Shown here in pieces: positions 21,109 through 22,901 of a stretch of DNA of 22,901 nucleotides. The notes beneath the pieces are model-generated. The model had not been told where the DNA came from, did no database searches, and saw only the letters and a program-made list of their open reading frames with translations. Location: the NCBI GenBank assembly GCA_035691185.1, contig DASSJN010000169.1:1-22901 (forward strand), in the 5' to 3' direction. Numbering within the stretch: position 1 is the first letter of the stretch; each line of letters starts with the position of its first letter. The stretch is from RPQJ01 sp035691185 (lineage in GTDB: Bacteria > Pseudomonadota > Gammaproteobacteria > Steroidobacterales > Steroidobacteraceae). A program made the position numbers and the translations under genes.

Positions 21109-22200
21109 ATGCAGCGTAGAAAGTTCCTGACACAGGCGGCGCTCGCCGCCGCGGCGACGTCGGCCGCAGTGCTGGCGGGGTGTGCCAAGAAGGAGGGCGA
21201 GTCGACGGAAGGGGGCGCCCCGGCAGTCGTGACGTCGAAGAAGACCGCGATCAAGTGGCGCCTGCAGACGTACGCCGGGCCCGCGCTGGCGGAACACGTC
21301 ATCAAGCCCTCGATCGACGCCTTCAACAAGGCGGCCAACGGCGAGATGATCATCGAGCTCTACTTCGCCGACCAGCTCGTCCCGACGGGCGAGCTGTTCC
21401 GCGCCATGCAGGCCGGCACGATCGACGCCGTGCAGAGCGACGACGACTCCATCGCGGCCCCGACCGACATCCGCGTGTTCGGCGGTTACTTCCCGTTCGC
21501 CACGCGCTACAGCCTCGACGTGCCCGCGCTGTTCCACAAATGGGGCCTGAACGAGATCTGGAAGGAGGCCTACGACGAGGTCGAGGGCGTCACCTGGCTC
21601 AGCTCCGGCTCGTGGGACCCGTGCCACTTCAACACGGTCAAGCCGATCAACAAGCTGTCCGACCTCAAGGGCCTGCGCATCTTCACGTTCCCGACCGCGG
21701 GCAAGTTCCTGGCGCGTTTCGGCGTCGTGCCGGTCACGCTGCCGTGGGGCGACGTGCAGGTCGCGATCCAGACCGGCGAACTCGACGGCCTCGCCTGGTC
21801 CGGCATCACTGAAGATTACACAGTGGGCTGGGCGGACGTGACGCCGCACTTCCTGACCAACAACATCTCGGGCGCCTGGATCGGCTCCTACTTCGTCAAC
21901 GACAAGTCGTGGGAGAAGGTGCCGGAGCACCTCAAGACGCTCTACAGGCTCTGCATCGACAGCTCGCACTACTACCGGCAGCACTGGTACTGGTCCGGCG
22001 AGGCGGACCTGCGCGTCAAGGGCCCGAAGATGAAGCTGACGACGATCCCCGCGGCCGAATGGGCCACGGTCGAGAACGAGGCGCACAAGTTCTGGGACGA
22101 GATCGCGGCGACGAGCCCGCGGTGCGCCAAGGTCGTGCAGATCTTCCGGGATTACAACGACCTGATGGCGAAGGCCGGCCCGCCGTATCGCTACACCTGA
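21109..22200 (+). CDS. dctP: TRAP transporter substrate-binding protein (DctP/TakP-like), Tat lipoprotein signal
   Basis: A 363-residue solute receptor for a TRAP transporter. The start at 21109 follows AAGGAGAGG (21097-21105) and yields MQRRKFLTQAALAAAATSAAVLAGC, which is both a twin-arginine signal (RRKFLTQ) and a lipobox (LAGC, Cys25). The mature domain shows LQTYAGPALAEHVIKP, VPTGELFRAMQAGTIDAVQSD, LKGLRIFTFPTAGKFLARFGVVPVTLPWGDVQVAIQTGELDGLAWSG and ITEDYTVGW; R in GLRI is the usual carboxylate-binding arginine. The pattern resembles the TakP subgroup that binds 2-oxo acids. It could bind the catabolic substrate of the divergent operon, but TRAP ligands are normally carboxylates or sulfonates. 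Confidence 0.93.
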   Translation: MQRRKFLTQAALAAAATSAAVLAGCAKKEGESTEGGAPAVVTSKKTAIKWRLQTYAGPALAEHVIKPSIDAFNKAANGEMIIELYFADQLVPTGELFRAMQAGTIDAVQSDDDSIAAPTDIRVFGGYFPFATRYSLDVPALFHKWGLNEIWKEAYDEVEGVTWLSSGSWDPCHFNTVKPINKLSDLKGLRIFTFPTAGKFLARFGVVPVTLPWGDVQVAIQTGELDGLAWSGITEDYTVGWADVTPHFLTNNISGAWIGSYFVNDKSWEKVPEHLKTLYRLCIDSSHYYRQHWYWSGEADLRVKGPKMKLTTIPAAEWATVENEAHKFWDEIAATSPRCAKVVQIFRDYNDLMAKAGPPYRYT

Positions 22201-22233
22201 GCGGGAGCCTCCAGTAGACAGTCTTGACGCAGG

Positions 22234-22271
22234 GACTTCCCCGGCCCGTCGCAAACCGAGCCGGGGGAGTC
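22234..22271 (+). promoter_or_regulatory. 12-bp hairpin between dctP and dctQ
   Basis: GACTTCCCCGGC (22234-22245) pairs with GCCGGGGGAGTC (22260-22271), with one G-U wobble in RNA and a 14-nt loop. It follows the dctP stop by 33 bp and is not followed by a U-tract. It is probably a partial terminator or 3' RNA-protecting structure that keeps binding protein in excess over the membrane subunits. Confidence 0.6.
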
Positions 22272-22333
22272 GCCCCCGCGTTGTCCGCGTCGAGGCTGAA
22301 GTCCACCGCCGCTGATCCGGAAAGGCGCCGGCC

Positions 22334-22846
22334 ATGCCCAAAGTCATCAAGCTCTACGTCCGTTACGTCGACGCGGTGAACCGCGTCCTCGGCAACGTCG
22401 TGATGTACCTGACGCTCGTGATGATGGGCGTGCTGCTGTTCGGATCGCTGACGCGCTACGTCTTCAACGTGCCGTTCGTCTGGATCATCGAGCTGGCGCA
22501 GTTCCTGATGGCCGCCTACTACATCCTCGGCGGCGGCTACTCGATGCAGCTCGACGCCCATGTCCGCATGGACGTGCTCTACGAGCGCTGGAGACCGAAG
22601 ACGCGAGCCTTCATGGATTCGATCACGGCGTTCTTCGTGATCTTCTACCTGGTCGTGATGATGCAGGGCGGCATCGCGAGCAGCCTGTATTCCCTCAAGT
22701 ACAACCAGACCAACTATTCCGCGTGGGCGCCGCCGATGGCGCCGATCAAGATCATCATGACCGTCGGCATCGCGCTCATGCTGCTGCAGGCCGTCTCGAT
22801 CCTGTTCAAGGACATCGCGAAGTTCACGGGCCGGGAGATCGCATGA
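22334..22846 (+). CDS. dctQ: TRAP transporter small permease subunit
   Basis: A 170-residue four-helix membrane subunit of the TRAP transporter. Helices are seen at about 20-41, 49-69, 93-113 and 136-156. The DctQ signature GGGYSMQLDAHVRMDVLYERW (about 66-86) lies after helix 2, with the conserved H.R.D. WIIELAQFLMAAYY and a YSAWAPPMAPIK loop are also typical. GGAAAGG lies 8 bp before the ATG at 22334. The stop overlaps the next gene by ATGA. The loop before the last helix is close to the large-substrate (mannitol/chloroaromatic-like) branch, but that does not fix a substrate. Confidence 0.93.
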   Translation: MPKVIKLYVRYVDAVNRVLGNVVMYLTLVMMGVLLFGSLTRYVFNVPFVWIIELAQFLMAAYYILGGGYSMQLDAHVRMDVLYERWRPKTRAFMDSITAFFVIFYLVVMMQGGIASSLYSLKYNQTNYSAWAPPMAPIKIIMTVGIALMLLQAVSILFKDIAKFTGREIA

Positions 22847-22901
22847 GCTACGAGGCGATCGCCGTCCTGATGTTCTCGACGTTCATGCTCCTGCTGCTCA
22901 C
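22843..22901 (+). CDS. dctM: TRAP transporter large permease subunit, N-terminal fragment
   Basis: Only the first 19 codons are present before the window ends. They encode MSYEAIAVLMFSTFMLLLL, a hydrophobic first helix as in DctM. The ATG overlaps the dctQ stop by 4 bp, and the family order dctP-dctQ-dctM makes the call likely. DctM forms the elevator transport domain, usually 420-450 residues, which would lie to the right. Confidence 0.85.
   Translation, partial: MSYEAIAVLMFSTFMLLLL

Overview
The window is GC-rich, densely packed DNA with a purely bacterial gene set. A complex I operon, a lipoprotein MltA, the HyaE/HybE hydrogenase chaperones, a Tat/lipoprotein TRAP binding protein and a PuuA-like glutamine synthetase all point to Pseudomonadota, most likely a high-GC gammaproteobacterium. 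This lineage call is inference; no rRNA or other phylogenetic marker is present. I saw no tRNA, CRISPR array, integrase or transposase.

Layout. (1) 1-6407, + strand: the 3' end of a nuo operon (nuoH partial, then I, J, K, L, M, N), the membrane arm of NADH:quinone oxidoreductase plus the NuoI Fe-S subunit. Most junctions overlap by 4 or 8 bp. Two tandem hairpins follow nuoN. (2) 6490-8359: a DUF454 membrane protein convergent with a stand-alone cyclic-nucleotide-binding-domain protein, whose promoter region diverges from that of an exported VanX-like D,D-dipeptidase. (3) 8394-13628, + strand: a class I acyl-CoA synthetase, an MsbA-type ABC exporter, a GNAT acetyltransferase and an exported YVTN beta-propeller protein. 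(4) 13672-16154: a lytic transglycosylase MltA on the - strand, divergent from a hyaE-hybE pair, then a small exported protein of unknown function carrying two identical 11-residue motifs. (5) 16189-20824, - strand: a four-gene run of glutamine-synthetase-family ligase, aldehyde dehydrogenase, iron-dependent alcohol dehydrogenase and a DUF1993 protein. It resembles a gamma-glutamylation route for an amino alcohol or amine. (6) 21109-22901, + strand: a divergently transcribed TRAP transporter (dctP, dctQ, start of dctM).

The least explained material is short and non-coding. Two spacers between co-directional genes (9926-10029 and 19331-19457) are built almost wholly from imperfect 7-bp repeats (consensus about YAGTGTC). 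The repeats form inverted arms that begin just after a stop codon and end just before the next start codon, and both downstream genes lack a visible Shine-Dalgarno sequence. A third element, a near-perfect 48-nt hairpin (13630-13677), sits exactly between two converging stop codons and supplies the stop codon of mltA. The small protein with its repeated KTKTKSNQSND motif, and the hydrogenase chaperones found here without a hydrogenase, are the main protein-level puzzles.
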